DNA of 43,229 nucleotides, taken from the IMG/VR virus record IMGVR_UViG_3300030520_000050, positions 1-43,229 of that record; one strand, given 5' to 3'. This document shows, piece by piece, positions 1 through 7,291 of this stretch. Both the position numbers and the translations under genes were made by a program. This DNA comes from a virus. The notes beneath the pieces are model-generated. The model was not told the origin of the DNA. It saw nothing but the letters and a program-made list of their open reading frames with translations, and made no database searches. Numbering within the stretch: the first letter of the stretch is position 1; each line of letters begins with the position of its first letter.

Positions 1-673
1 CACCGATCCGCGTGCCGACGTTGCGGAAGAACTCCATGGTCTTCGCATAGCCGATCTGCTTCTCGAGGTTGGCCACCACTTCCGGGGGCACACCAAGCGC
101 CGTCGCGGCCTGCTTGGCCACGAACATATTGGCTTCCCAGTTGCCCGCCCAGCTGGTCCGAAGCGCGTTCGTCTCAGCCACCAGCGCGCTGTCCGTCGCT
201 ACCTTGGCGCTAACCGCCTCGGCGTCCTGGAGCTTCAGAAATTCCGCTACCAGCCCTTGCGCCGCGGGCGCCGGGATGTTGAACTTCGACGCGGCTTCAG
301 CCAATCCCTTGGCGAACACCGGATCGAGGTCCGAGCCGTCGCCACGTTTCAGCGCCTCGAGCTGGTAACCCGCGGCGTCAACCGGTGCGCCGAACTTTTG
401 CCAGAAGGCTTTCGTTCCATCGACATCTTCCGGTTTCGGGATGCGAACCAGCTCCGCGGTTGGCACACCGTTGAACTTCTCGGAATTGCGATACAGCTCC
501 GTGAGATGGCCCGCCACCTTCACCGGATCGGCCAGGTCCGCCGCGGGGATCTTGTTCTGCCAGACCCCAACGTGCTCGGGGCTGACCTTGCCATGATACC
601 ATGGTTCGGTTGGAGCCGGCGGGGGGACTGCCGGGGTCGGCGGGGTGAGAGCCGGATCTACTGTTCCACTCAT
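1..673 (-). CDS. Capsid scaffolding-like protein (3' end cut by window)
   Basis: Partial gene of 224 codons that runs off the left edge, so its C-terminus is missing. The product has a Pro-rich N-terminus (residues 5-22) and then a soluble, largely helical Ala/Glu/Lys-rich body. It contains FWQKFGAPVDAAGY near residue 75, a pattern I associate with podovirus head scaffolding proteins. It lies downstream of the portal and a Bbp19-like gene. The major capsid gene is at the other end of the contig, which gives the usual portal-scaffold-capsid order if the contig is circularised. Scaffolds guide procapsid assembly inside the shell and are lost on maturation. The ATG at 673 overlaps the preceding stop (ATGA). 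The assignment rests on context and composition rather than on catalytic motifs. Confidence 0.72.
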   Translation of the reverse strand, partial: MSGTVDPALTPPTPAVPPPAPTEPWYHGKVSPEHVGVWQNKIPAADLADPVKVAGHLTELYRNSEKFNGVPTAELVRIPKPEDVDGTKAFWQKFGAPVDAAGYQLEALKRGDGSDLDPVFAKGLAEAASKFNIPAPAAQGLVAEFLKLQDAEAVSAKVATDSALVAETNALRTSWAGNWEANMFVAKQAATALGVPPEVVANLEKQIGYAKTMEFFRNVGTRIG

Positions 674-957
674 GGTGTTTCTTCCTCAGTTGTGGCGACC
701 TGTGGGCCGCCGTAAAGCCGGTAGAGATCTTTCTCGGATAGGTTCAGATGTTGCTGGATCCGTAGCCACACCGCCCGTTTGCCCTCATTGAAGGCGTGTT
801 CATACTCCGTGGGGGCGAAGCAGGATTGGTTCGCTTTGCAGACACGGATCAGGTCCTTCAGCACTTCCACGGCCCAGGTGTTGGCCTCATTGAAGGTCAA
901 CTGGTAAGCCTGCTTACGCTGCTGGATGAACGCCATCGTCGGCTTGTGGACCGCCAT
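670..957 (-). CDS. Bbp19-like podovirus protein
   Basis: 95-aa product. The core pattern is an aromatic N-terminal helix, then VLKDL..VCKANQSCF, then EYEHAFNEGKRAVWLRI, then a short Leu-rich helix. This matches the Bbp19-like phage domain found beside portal and scaffold genes in Bordetella phage BPP-1 and related podoviruses; its molecular role is not established. The ATG at 957 overlaps the previous stop as TAATG, and the stop overlaps the scaffold start as ATGA, so translation is probably coupled on both sides. The last residues, EEETP, place GAGGAA just upstream of the scaffold ATG as a ribosome binding site. Confidence 0.75.
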   Translation of the reverse strand: MAVHKPTMAFIQQRKQAYQLTFNEANTWAVEVLKDLIRVCKANQSCFAPTEYEHAFNEGKRAVWLRIQQHLNLSEKDLYRLYGGPQVATTEEETP

Positions 958-1157
958 TACGCGGGCGCTCCAAAGCACCGCTCGACGATCGCCCTGGCGT
1001 TATCGAGCAACTCGGGCTGCTGATCCTTCACCACGTCCAGCCAGTTGGCCGGACTGATCAGGTGCGCCGTCGCGCGTATAAACCCGACTGCTACGTCAAG
1101 GTTGTCGAACTGGATCTGCAAGTGGCAGGCCAGGTCAGTGATTACGATCGGGTCCAT
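957..1157 (-). CDS. Small hypothetical protein of the head operon
   Basis: 66-aa protein of unknown function starting MDPIVITDL. It has an Ile/Val-rich N-terminal stretch and a C-terminal amphipathic helix (PELLDNARAIVERCF). It starts at ATG 1157, preceded by a strong GGAGG that is itself part of the last codons of the upstream gene. It sits between the portal and the Bbp19-like gene, so a minor head or assembly role is possible but not shown. Its start resembles that of its neighbour (both begin MDP), so the two may be diverged copies. Confidence 0.65.
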   Translation of the reverse strand: MDPIVITDLACHLQIQFDNLDVAVGFIRATAHLISPANWLDVVKDQQPELLDNARAIVERCFGAPA

Positions 1158-1158
1158 C

Positions 1159-1326
1159 TCATCCTCCTAACGCGGTCAAAATTCGTTTGGCCTGGTCACT
1201 CATCTCCACGAACGACGCAATTTGTTCCCTGGTCAACTCCAATCGGGCTGTGCTGGTTTGAATAGCCAGCCCTGTTAGCTTACCACTGTTCAAAATTGGC
1301 CTTACGCTCACGAATGTCGGATCCAT
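1159..1326 (-). CDS. 55-aa hypothetical protein downstream of portal
   Basis: Short gene beginning MDPTFVSVRP and ending KRILTALGG, with no recognised domain. The ATG at 1326 follows GGAGG supplied by the last two glycine codons of the portal gene (GGA GGA TGA G ATG). The stop region of this gene repeats the same arrangement for the next gene. The fit between the ribosome binding site, the stop and the flanking genes makes it a convincing coding region despite its size. It contains an LTREQIASFVEM helix. Confidence 0.65.
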   Translation of the reverse strand: MDPTFVSVRPILNSGKLTGLAIQTSTARLELTREQIASFVEMSDQAKRILTALGG

Positions 1327-1327
1327 C

Positions 1328-3085
1328 TCATCCTCCTTGTGACATTGGTCCGGCGGGCTGCACGCCTTGCTCCCCGCCTCCGGCTTTAGAGACCACAGCC
1401 TGGGCCTTCAACATCGCGGCCTGGGCGGGTAGCGCCTGAATTTGCTGTTGCTGCGCGTTCGCCTTGGCGCGCGCGTCGCGCTTCTTCTTGATGCTGTCCG
1501 GGCTGGCCATCCAGCTCTCGGGGACCGCCTGGATCTCCGCGATGGCTGGGATCGCCGTGTCGAACTCGAAACTGTCCAGCAGGCTCGGGTCCTGAGTGAT
1601 CGCCACGATCTCTTTCACGCTCTCCACGGTCCTCATAAATCCCGCCGCTTCTTGAGCACGCATCGCACGTGAAAGAGGCGAGGTATACACGACCTGGTAG
1701 GCGCCCTTGGCTTCCTTCAGCTCGCCGGGCATAGGCGGCAACTCGCCCTGGAAGCTCAAGATATCTATCTCGCGTTCGATTAACGGACCAAGATACTCGG
1801 ACTGCTGCCGACCCACAGTGGGGGCAAGTAGGATACCCTTCTCGTTCACCCGCTCGATCACTTCGGTCGCCGTCATCTGGGGCGTCTCGGTGAGGATCTG
1901 AAACAGGGTGACCAGGAACACGTCGTTGATTAGTGACCGCTCTTCCTGCATCATCTCTTTCGAGATCTGGATATTCCCGGTAGGCAACACGCCAACCAGT
2001 GGATGTCCATCTGAGGACATCCCCCCTTTGTTCATCGCTCCAGGCCGCATGGAAAAGTCGGTCAACCCGTCGTCCGTGGTAAGTAGCACTGGGTCCGCGG
2101 CGCGATGGCCCGACTTCAGGAAGGTCTTCTTTTGGGCGTTCAGCGTCTTCAGGCTTGGCAAGACGGCCATCGCGGGCGACCTCCCGTAGACTTCGCCCGG
2201 CGTCTGAACGTATCGTCCAACAGCGACCGGAAAGCTGCGGAACCCCCCTTCCGACATTAGTTGCCGTCCCTGGATACATACGTGGTAACTCGCCCATGGC
2301 ATGCCCTTGCTATCTAGCCGGTAGGGTTGATAGTCCGTTCTTGGCACGACCCGGTGTATAAAGTCAAACGGCATCTGGCTCTTTTTCTCAAGAGAAGAAC
2401 GAAGAGCGGGGGGAAGCTTATCAATCCCCCACTTGGCTGCCGCCTGGTCCGCGGTAAAGCGAAGCCAACGAACGAAACCGTGAACCATTCCTTGGTGATT
2501 TTCCCGTAAAAACAGCTCACCAAGCGGAATGGACTTGTAGCGTAGGCCAGACCCAGGGCGACCGAACGGATCCTCATACCCGTCAACGAACATGCCTGAA
2601 GTTCCGAATGCCCCGAGCTGTTGATAAGACACCAGATTTTGTCCCGAAAAATTCCCATGCGGGTTGTATCTCCATTGGAACAGTCGGCGGGTCACTTCCT
2701 GGTAGTAGAGGCGGACGGCGCGCTGCTTGTTCAGGTAAGGGTCAGTCGTCCCAAGCCCGTGCCAGGTCATGTTCCGCGGCGTCAGCAAACTATCGCAGAT
2801 CGCCGCGAACCGGTCAAGGGCCACCATGCCCGTGGCGTCGATCTGGCGATCGGTTTTCTTCTGACCGGGGAAATTGTAGGATCCATAGTTGAACGTGTTC
2901 CGGCTGGTCGGGAAGATCAGTTCGGCGATTTCTTCCCATTGGGAAGCGAACACATTCCGCATGATCTGGAGCTGTGAGAACTCCATCAGGCTTTCTTCAA
3001 CGATCTTGATGACGCGCTCGTCCTGCTGCGCGCCCACGTAGGCGTTCAGGAGCATCGGGGAGCCAGCGCCTTCACCGAACGACAT
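1328..3085 (-). CDS. Portal (head-to-tail connector) protein
   Basis: 585-aa protein of the podovirus head-to-tail connecting family, which forms the dodecameric portal through which DNA enters and leaves the capsid. The N-terminus carries the helical ...QWEEIAELIFP segment and TPRNMTWHGLG near residue 105. It continues with NLVSYQQLGAFGTSGMFVDG and a long wing/stem region, and ends in a Gln/Ala-rich tail and GG. The length is in the normal range. ATG 3085 is chosen over an in-frame GTG three bases upstream; it overlaps the stop of the 35-aa gene and has a G-rich ribosome binding site. The order terminase, lysozyme-like gene, portal, scaffold supports the call. Confidence 0.93.
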   Translation of the reverse strand: MSFGEGAGSPMLLNAYVGAQQDERVIKIVEESLMEFSQLQIMRNVFASQWEEIAELIFPTSRNTFNYGSYNFPGQKKTDRQIDATGMVALDRFAAICDSLLTPRNMTWHGLGTTDPYLNKQRAVRLYYQEVTRRLFQWRYNPHGNFSGQNLVSYQQLGAFGTSGMFVDGYEDPFGRPGSGLRYKSIPLGELFLRENHQGMVHGFVRWLRFTADQAAAKWGIDKLPPALRSSLEKKSQMPFDFIHRVVPRTDYQPYRLDSKGMPWASYHVCIQGRQLMSEGGFRSFPVAVGRYVQTPGEVYGRSPAMAVLPSLKTLNAQKKTFLKSGHRAADPVLLTTDDGLTDFSMRPGAMNKGGMSSDGHPLVGVLPTGNIQISKEMMQEERSLINDVFLVTLFQILTETPQMTATEVIERVNEKGILLAPTVGRQQSEYLGPLIEREIDILSFQGELPPMPGELKEAKGAYQVVYTSPLSRAMRAQEAAGFMRTVESVKEIVAITQDPSLLDSFEFDTAIPAIAEIQAVPESWMASPDSIKKKRDARAKANAQQQQIQALPAQAAMLKAQAVVSKAGGGEQGVQPAGPMSQGG

Positions 3086-3192
3086 CACATGCCCCCATGC
3101 TCGTCAAAGAACCAAAGCAGGAAGCCATAGCCCGCGAGCCAGAGCACCCCGACGACGGCCAGAACACCGAGAACACCGAGACAGAACAGCAT
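3085..3192 (-). CDS. 35-aa single-span membrane peptide (holin-like?)
   Basis: Tiny protein that is almost entirely one hydrophobic helix (residues 2-28, rich in Leu, Val, Gly and Trp) with a charged DEH near the C-terminus. Its ATG at 3192 overlaps the stop of the muramidase-like gene (TAATG), and its stop overlaps the portal start, so it is tightly coupled on both sides. The position beside a lysozyme-family gene would suit a holin or pinholin. A single short span is also compatible with other membrane roles, so the function is inference only. Confidence 0.55.
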   Translation of the reverse strand: MLFCLGVLGVLAVVGVLWLAGYGFLLWFFDEHGGM

Positions 3193-3713
3193 TAGTTCGT
3201 CCCCGCCATCAGGTGCGCCTGGACCGCCATGAACTCTTCGCGCCGGGTCCAGCCCTTCAGGAAGAGATCGGCATTGGCCAGACTGGCATAGTAGGTTTCG
3301 TCGGCTTCCTTGAGCTTGTCGATCAGCGCCCCAGGTGGGTAGCTGTTGGCGAGGCGAAGCGTGGTCTGCCCCACCACTCCGTCCTGCGCGGCCCCTACGA
3401 TGCGCTGCAAGAGGCGGGCCGCATGCCCCGATCCGCAAACCATGGCATCGTTGAACACCATCAGGTTCACGCCGGGGTTCATCCCGGGGCAACCGCACGT
3501 ATTCCAGTAGAGCGCCCGCAGGATCGCGGCGCAGTCCGCCTTGGTGCAAGCGGCGATCGGACCCTCGACGATGCCTTGTTCCACGGCGTTATCCCAGGTC
3601 ATCTGTGTGATGCCGTAGGCCGTGGCGAACTTCTCGCCGGGGGCGTTATCCTGTTTCAGGCCATCGAACTGCCACACGAGCGCGAGGCAGGCGTCGAAAG
3701 TCGCTGGCGCCAT
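3192..3713 (-). CDS. GH108/PG_binding_3 family muramidase-like protein
   Basis: 173-aa protein that matches the N-acetylmuramidase GH108 fold followed by the PG_binding_3 module, ending with the family pattern GWTRREEF. The catalytic region VWQFDGLKQD...TAYGIT aligns without gaps to the usual VLKHEGGYVND...TNYGIT. At the position of the catalytic Glu this protein has Asp (about residue 17), and the second Gly of EGG is Leu. It could be a weak or inactive enzyme, a structural relative, or an endolysin with altered chemistry. ATG 3713 follows GGAGG; an upstream TTG is less likely. It sits between terminase and portal, beside a holin-sized membrane peptide. No other lysozyme-like gene was seen in the window. 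Confidence 0.78.
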   Translation of the reverse strand: MAPATFDACLALVWQFDGLKQDNAPGEKFATAYGITQMTWDNAVEQGIVEGPIAACTKADCAAILRALYWNTCGCPGMNPGVNLMVFNDAMVCGSGHAARLLQRIVGAAQDGVVGQTTLRLANSYPPGALIDKLKEADETYYASLANADLFLKGWTRREEFMAVQAHLMAGTN

Positions 3714-3714
3714 G

Positions 3715-3927
3715 TTAGCCTCCAAAAAGAGAGTTGACCGCCCCGCCGCCGAATGGAGTATTGGATGGCCCTGACAGGCCCATCTTGTTCATGGCCGCCT
3801 GTTGCTGCGCTTTCTTCTTGGCCTCTTCCGAGGCGTCTTCCTGTTGGACCTGGAGCGCGGCACCGAGCCCGAGATCCTGCGCGGCAGGAGAGAGCGGGGT
3901 GTTCTTCGCATTCATAGGGCCGGCCAT
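3715..3927 (-). CDS. 70-aa hypothetical protein after terminase
   Basis: Small, Gln/Ala/Lys-rich hydrophilic protein with a Gly/Asn/Pro-rich tail ending LFGG. Its middle (residues 27-47) is predicted helical. The function is unknown; short proteins of this type are common between terminase and portal genes. The ATG at 3927 has GGAGA eight bases upstream and is the first gene after a candidate promoter at 3961-3989. The terminal GGA GGC TAA C ATG supplies the ribosome binding site of the muramidase-like gene. Confidence 0.65.
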   Translation of the reverse strand: MAGPMNAKNTPLSPAAQDLGLGAALQVQQEDASEEAKKKAQQQAAMNKMGLSGPSNTPFGGGAVNSLFGG

Positions 3928-3960
3928 GTGCTATCTCCGCGGCGAGACGGTCAATGTCGA

Positions 3961-3989
3961 TACATGGCACGCTGTTAGTGAAGTGTCAA
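3961..3989 (-). promoter_or_regulatory. Candidate sigma70-type late promoter
   Basis: On the minus strand, CTTGACA with its TTGACA at 3989-3984 is followed after exactly 17 bases by CATGTA at 3966-3961. The -35 overlaps the terminase stop codon. The predicted start lies about 27 bases before the ATG at 3927, in the only gap of the head operon. It has the same form as the boxes at 7023-7051, 14247-14275 and 26393-26421. The -10 is weak by E. coli standards. Confidence 0.5.
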
Positions 3990-5434
3990 GCGAACACGTC
4001 GAAATCGACCCCACTAGCGATCTGTCCACCCTCGCGCCGCGGCTTGCCTGATCCCAGGAGAACCTGCTTGGCGTGCCGGCGCATCATCATCGCATAGCGC
4101 GTTGGATCCATTAAGTCGTCCCAGGCTTTCACGATCACGCCGTCTTTCCGGTGATAGAGCTTGCGCTCCTCGAACCAGTCGGACAGGTGGCCAGCGACCT
4201 TGAGCTTGCCGGTGGCCATCCGGTTATACATTTCCATGATGCCGGGCTCGACGTTGTTGGAGCCGTCCGCCCACTTGGCGTGGGTGTCGAGCATGCGCAG
4301 CCCCTCAGCCTTATACTGGCCAGATAGCTGCCGGCCCGAGCCTTTGTCATGCTGATGCCCGTCCTGCGGCCACGCCACCGGCACGTTCTCCGCGACAGCC
4401 TTCATGGCCTTCGCGTGGAGCATGGCGTTCGCCCCCTTCATCTTGATCGTGTGGACTACGTGGTCTACGTCGGTGTCGCGGTCGAAGGCCATCAGCACCG
4501 CGCCGAAGGCATGTCCAATACCAAAGTCGATACCCCAGATTTTGAACCAATGAGGTGGCACCTCCATGAGGGTGGCCTCGCGGAGCTGCTCGTCCGAGAA
4601 AGGAAATATAAGTCCAGAGCCGAGCATAGGAGTGCCATTAACTCTTGCTTCTCGCTCATGTTCAGCGTAGCCAGCAATGATTGCTGCTCGCTCGTCGGGG
4701 TGTATATGACGCGCGTCATTGATCGTCATCCTGGTTACGTGGCCGGAGGGGACTTCCTTGTCGAGGAACCGCTTGACCACCACCGACATGCCCTTCAGCG
4801 GGGTGAAGGTCATGAACACCATGCCCTTGGTCGCGGTGGTCCGCGCTACGATCTCGAAGTATTCTTCGGGTCTGGGCTCTTCGTCGATCCAGGCGAAGTC
4901 AATGCTTTCCCCCTGGAGCTTCTCCCGGCCTTGCTCGCACGACTTGAAGCGTAGGACAGACACGCCATCAACCACGCCGCCAGTCCGATGCTCGACCTGG
5001 ATGGTGTCGAAGGCGTCCGTGACACCGCGGGCCATACTCGGTTTGTCAACGAACCTCTCCCTGGGGATCATCCCCGTGCCGAAATTGGCCACGACACCCG
5101 GCTCACCGCAGAGATACTTCTGCGACACGTCGCGCGTCACCAATGAGGTCAGGCCGACAGCCCAGCCTTTGACCGGGCGCTCATACCGCTTGCCGAGCCA
5201 CCAGTCAGGATACTCCCCGGTGAGGTGGCAGGCGACCTCGAACGCGCCGGCATACGTCTTGCCGAGCTGGGTGCCCGCCATGAGCAACCGCTCCTTGAAC
5301 CCGATCCCGGCATCGTAGAAGTTCTGCTGCTTGGGGTAGGGGTCGAAGAAGTCGATGACACGGTAGAGCTTGCGCTCCAGCGCCGCCGCCATGGTCGCAT
5401 GAAGAGCCTCGATCGGGTCGTAGACCTTAGCCAC
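3986..5434 (-). CDS. terL: Terminase large subunit
   Basis: 482-aa packaging ATPase/nuclease. Walker A AGTQLGKT is at residues 53-60 and Walker B FAWIDEE at about 180-186 with acidic D184/E185. A TFTPLKG coupling motif lies near 209-215. The C-terminal nuclease starts at IWGIDFGIG with D303 as the first metal ligand; further acidic residues are near 355 (QDGHQHD) and 445 (DDLMDPTRY). It docks on the portal, cuts concatemers and translocates DNA. The apparent start is GTG 5434, which overlaps the stop of the upstream gene and lacks a strong ribosome binding site. ATG 5392 (MAAALERK) is an alternative. Confidence 0.95.
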   Translation of the reverse strand: MAKVYDPIEALHATMAAALERKLYRVIDFFDPYPKQQNFYDAGIGFKERLLMAGTQLGKTYAGAFEVACHLTGEYPDWWLGKRYERPVKGWAVGLTSLVTRDVSQKYLCGEPGVVANFGTGMIPRERFVDKPSMARGVTDAFDTIQVEHRTGGVVDGVSVLRFKSCEQGREKLQGESIDFAWIDEEPRPEEYFEIVARTTATKGMVFMTFTPLKGMSVVVKRFLDKEVPSGHVTRMTINDARHIHPDERAAIIAGYAEHEREARVNGTPMLGSGLIFPFSDEQLREATLMEVPPHWFKIWGIDFGIGHAFGAVLMAFDRDTDVDHVVHTIKMKGANAMLHAKAMKAVAENVPVAWPQDGHQHDKGSGRQLSGQYKAEGLRMLDTHAKWADGSNNVEPGIMEMYNRMATGKLKVAGHLSDWFEERKLYHRKDGVIVKAWDDLMDPTRYAMMMRRHAKQVLLGSGKPRREGGQIASGVDFDVFA

Positions 5435-5702
5435 CAGCGGCCGGCTTGATGTCGATCTGGACGCGGGTCTTCACGGTGATCGTGGCCAGGCCCACGTCCG
5501 CGGTGCCCGTGAGCTGCCAGAAATTCTTGCCTGGCTCGTTGCGCCGGATCTCAGCCTGGATCTTCTGGATGACCGCCTGGGCGATCTCTTCCACCGCGGA
5601 GCGGCCGTCCTTCTGGATGTGCGAGAGGATCTTGTTGCCCTCGACGGTCTTGACGGGCGCTGGCGGCAGAAACTTGCCGCGGATAAATTCAGGTTCGGAC
5701 AT
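5427..5702 (-). CDS. Small hypothetical protein, packaging cluster
   Basis: 91-aa protein starting MSEPEFIRGKF. An amphipathic helix (EEIAQAVIQKIQAEIRR) is followed by a beta-rich end (LATITVKTRVQIDI), and the protein ends PAAGG. Its architecture resembles the next two upstream genes (helix, then a terminal beta-hairpin), suggesting tandem copies of one fold. The start at ATG 5702 lies inside the end of the upstream gene; AAGG is nine bases away. No function is recognised. Its position between the terminase subunits would suit a packaging or minor virion role. Confidence 0.6.
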   Translation of the reverse strand: MSEPEFIRGKFLPPAPVKTVEGNKILSHIQKDGRSAVEEIAQAVIQKIQAEIRRNEPGKNFWQLTGTADVGLATITVKTRVQIDIKPAAGG

Positions 5703-5925
5703 CGGGGTATACCTTCTCGCGAAACTCAACGGTCAAGGTGATCACGGCCTCATGCTTGATGTCGTGTGGGCTGTCCATGATCTTGCGGTTGTTCAAGAGG
5801 ATACTGGCGAGCGGCCGGGGGTCGTCGAGCAGGGCCTCCAGGATCTTCTCCTGCATCTCCCGCTTCATGGTGTCGATCAGGAGGTCGAACTCGCTGGGGC
5901 CGCCAGTGTGTATGTGGATACCCAT
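5689..5925 (-). CDS. Small hypothetical protein, packaging cluster
   Basis: 78-aa protein starting MGIHIHTGG. It has a charged helix (DTMKREMQEKILEALLDD), a short loop with Asn/Arg, and a closing strand HEAVITLTVEFREKV. No family is recognised. The ATG at 5925 overlaps the previous stop (ATGA), and its 3' end overlaps the following gene by 14 bases, so the set is translationally coupled. The layout matches its neighbours at 5427-5702 and 5925-6149. Confidence 0.65.
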   Translation of the reverse strand: MGIHIHTGGPSEFDLLIDTMKREMQEKILEALLDDPRPLASILLNNRKIMDSPHDIKHEAVITLTVEFREKVYPDVRT

Positions 5926-6149
5926 CAGTTCAACTCTGATTTGGGTGGTGTAATGACATACTCGAGCACCATGGTCAGCATCAGGTTGCCGGGAGGGGCA
6001 CCCTCGTCATCAATCTGGAGCCCGGCCCTGGCACCATAGGTCAGGTAGTTCGGGTGTTCATCCATCTGGGCGTAGAGCCGGTGGATACAGGCGGCGGCCA
6101 TCTGCTCGATGCGAGACTTGCCTTCAGGGTTGGCTTCATCGAAGGGCAT
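5925..6149 (-). CDS. Small hypothetical protein, packaging cluster
   Basis: 74-aa protein. The N-terminal helix IEQMAAACIHRLYAQMDEHP precedes a loop and a strand-rich end NLMLTMVLEYVITPP. Function unknown. The start at ATG 6149 has GAGGA supplied by the end of the upstream gene (KEDL, stop, one base, ATG). It is one of three consecutive small genes sharing a helix plus terminal strand layout between the terminase subunits. Confidence 0.65.
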   Translation of the reverse strand: MPFDEANPEGKSRIEQMAAACIHRLYAQMDEHPNYLTYGARAGLQIDDEGAPPGNLMLTMVLEYVITPPKSELN

Positions 6150-6150
6150 G

Positions 6151-6387
6151 TCACAGGTCCTCTTTGTAGGGATAGCCTTGCACCTGGATGTAGAGATCCT
6201 TGCCCACCTCCGTCAGCACGGCGTGCTGGGCGCGCATGGCCGCCAGCTTCTTGGGGTCCCTCTCGGACACCATCGCGTGCTCGAGATCCTCGAGCTGCTG
6301 AGCGACATCGACCATCTTCTTCTTCAACTCCTGGCCGTCGCCGACCAGGTTGGAATACTTCCGCAGTTCGCGGGTGAACTTCGACAT
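6151..6387 (-). CDS. Small coiled-coil protein next to terminase small subunit
   Basis: 78-aa, highly charged protein whose residues 20-60 form a heptad-like helix (QELKKKMVDVAQQLEDLEHAM). This suggests a dimeric coiled coil. ATG 6387 overlaps the stop of the terminase small subunit as TGATG; an in-frame GTG lies one codon upstream. No known family is recognised. The location suggests a partner in packaging, but that is inference. Confidence 0.65.
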   Translation of the reverse strand: MSKFTRELRKYSNLVGDGQELKKKMVDVAQQLEDLEHAMVSERDPKKLAAMRAQHAVLTEVGKDLYIQVQGYPYKEDL

Positions 6388-6998
6388 CACCAGGTTTCCT
6401 CTTCCTCGAGACCCTCGTCGGGTTCGTCATCCGGGACTATGGTCAGTTCCCGGCCAGATGTCAAGGCTGAAGCGTCATGGTCGATCGTGATGCCGTATGA
6501 CCCCAGGAGCTTGGTTGGATCCAGCCCGAGCTTCTCAGCCATCGCCTGGATGTCGGCGATCTTCTGCTCGTCCGTGACGGTCACCTCGTGCTTGACCACG
6601 TGGGTCTGGCTCGAGCCGAGGCCCGTCCGGTTGAGGACCATCTGGATCCCGCGGAGCTTGAGCATCTTACTGGTGGTCGGATCCTCCAGGATCTTGTGCA
6701 GTTCACTAGCAGCCAGGATAGCCGTGGCGTGCAGCCGGCGCCGGGCCTCCTCGATCATGGCCAGCCCGATCCGCTCGTCATGGGCCAGCCGCCAACCGGT
6801 CACCCGGAGCGTCTCGGTGTCGCCCTTGTAGCCGGCTTTGCTGGCGGCCCGGTGGTGGTCGAGCCCGCCCTGGTCCACCAGGTGGAAGACGAAGGCCCGC
6901 TGGCGATCGGTGAGGGCCAGCATGTCGGGACCGACCTCGTAATCCCGGAGGGCGATCTCCTGGCGGGGCGGGTTATGGGCTCTGACCATCTTTGGCAT
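6387..6998 (-). CDS. terS: Terminase small subunit
   Basis: 203-aa protein. An N-terminal helix-turn-helix region (ALTDRQRAFVFHLVDQGGLDHHRAASKAGY, about residues 28-57) is followed by TLRVTGWRLAHDERI and a long helical oligomerisation segment. This is typical of terminase small subunits that bind the pac or cos site and hand the DNA to TerL. The C-terminus is very acidic and ends EEEETW. ATG 6998 has AGGAGG ten bases upstream and a CTTGACA promoter at 7023-7051. It is the first gene of the left late block, four genes before terL. Confidence 0.85.
   Translation of the reverse strand: MPKMVRAHNPPRQEIALRDYEVGPDMLALTDRQRAFVFHLVDQGGLDHHRAASKAGYKGDTETLRVTGWRLAHDERIGLAMIEEARRRLHATAILAASELHKILEDPTTSKMLKLRGIQMVLNRTGLGSSQTHVVKHEVTVTDEQKIADIQAMAEKLGLDPTKLLGSYGITIDHDASALTSGRELTIVPDDEPDEGLEEEETW
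6436..6464 (-). promoter_or_regulatory. Possible internal promoter inside terS
   Basis: On the minus strand, CTTGACA (TTGACA at 6464-6459) is followed after 17 bases by CATAGT (6441-6436). The predicted start is about 40 bases before ATG 6387. It lies inside coding sequence, so chance is a real possibility, but spacing and bases match the intergenic set. Confidence 0.3.
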
Positions 6999-7022
6999 AC
7001 TAATGATACCTCCTGATACGGG

Positions 7023-7051
7023 TAACTAGCGTGTCGGCTGGGGTTTGTCAA
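7023..7051 (-). promoter_or_regulatory. Candidate late promoter upstream of terS
   Basis: On the minus strand, CTTGACA (TTGACA at 7051-7046) is followed after 17 bases by TAGTTA (7028-7023). A start near 7016 gives a short leader carrying AGGAGG before ATG 6998. The spacer and -10 include GCTAGTTA, close to the CTAGTG half-sites found just to the right. It would drive the packaging and head genes with host RNA polymerase. Confidence 0.5.
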
Positions 7052-7242
7052 GGGACCGGGGATTGTTCCACTTTCGTAAGGACCAGGAGAAATTCCAGGA
7101 AAATCGCGCGAAAGCGGTGATTGGGGGGCAAACTACCGCGCGCATCGCATTCGCCCCCCACCCGGCACCCACCCCGGTTCATCGCGCTAGTGTATCCATA
7201 GTGGTCAATAGTGTGTATGCTAGTTGAGCATCCACGGGTTGA

Positions 7243-7271
7243 ACACTAGCAAACTAGTGTGCGCACTAGTG
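7243..7271. repeat. Overlapping CACTAG/CTAGTG inverted repeats (operator-like)
   Basis: ACACTAG (7243-7249) and CTAGTGT (7254-7260) form a perfect 7-bp inverted repeat with a 4-base gap. CTAGTG (7254-7259) and CACTAG (7264-7269) form a second 6-bp inverted repeat with the same gap, sharing one arm. CACTAGTG at 7264-7271 is itself a palindrome. More half-sites lie at 7186-7191 and 7371-7376. Equal 10-base phasing of the arms is typical of cooperative repressor binding. Confidence 0.6.
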
Positions 7272-7274
7272 TGT

Positions 7275-7291
7275 TGTATTACGTGCAATAC
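7275..7291. repeat. TGTATT/AATACA inverted repeat
   Basis: TGTATT is followed after a 5-6 base centre (ACGTGC) by AATACA, directly right of the CTAGTG cluster. It could be part of the same operator complex or a small cruciform. Evidence is limited to the symmetry. Confidence 0.35.
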
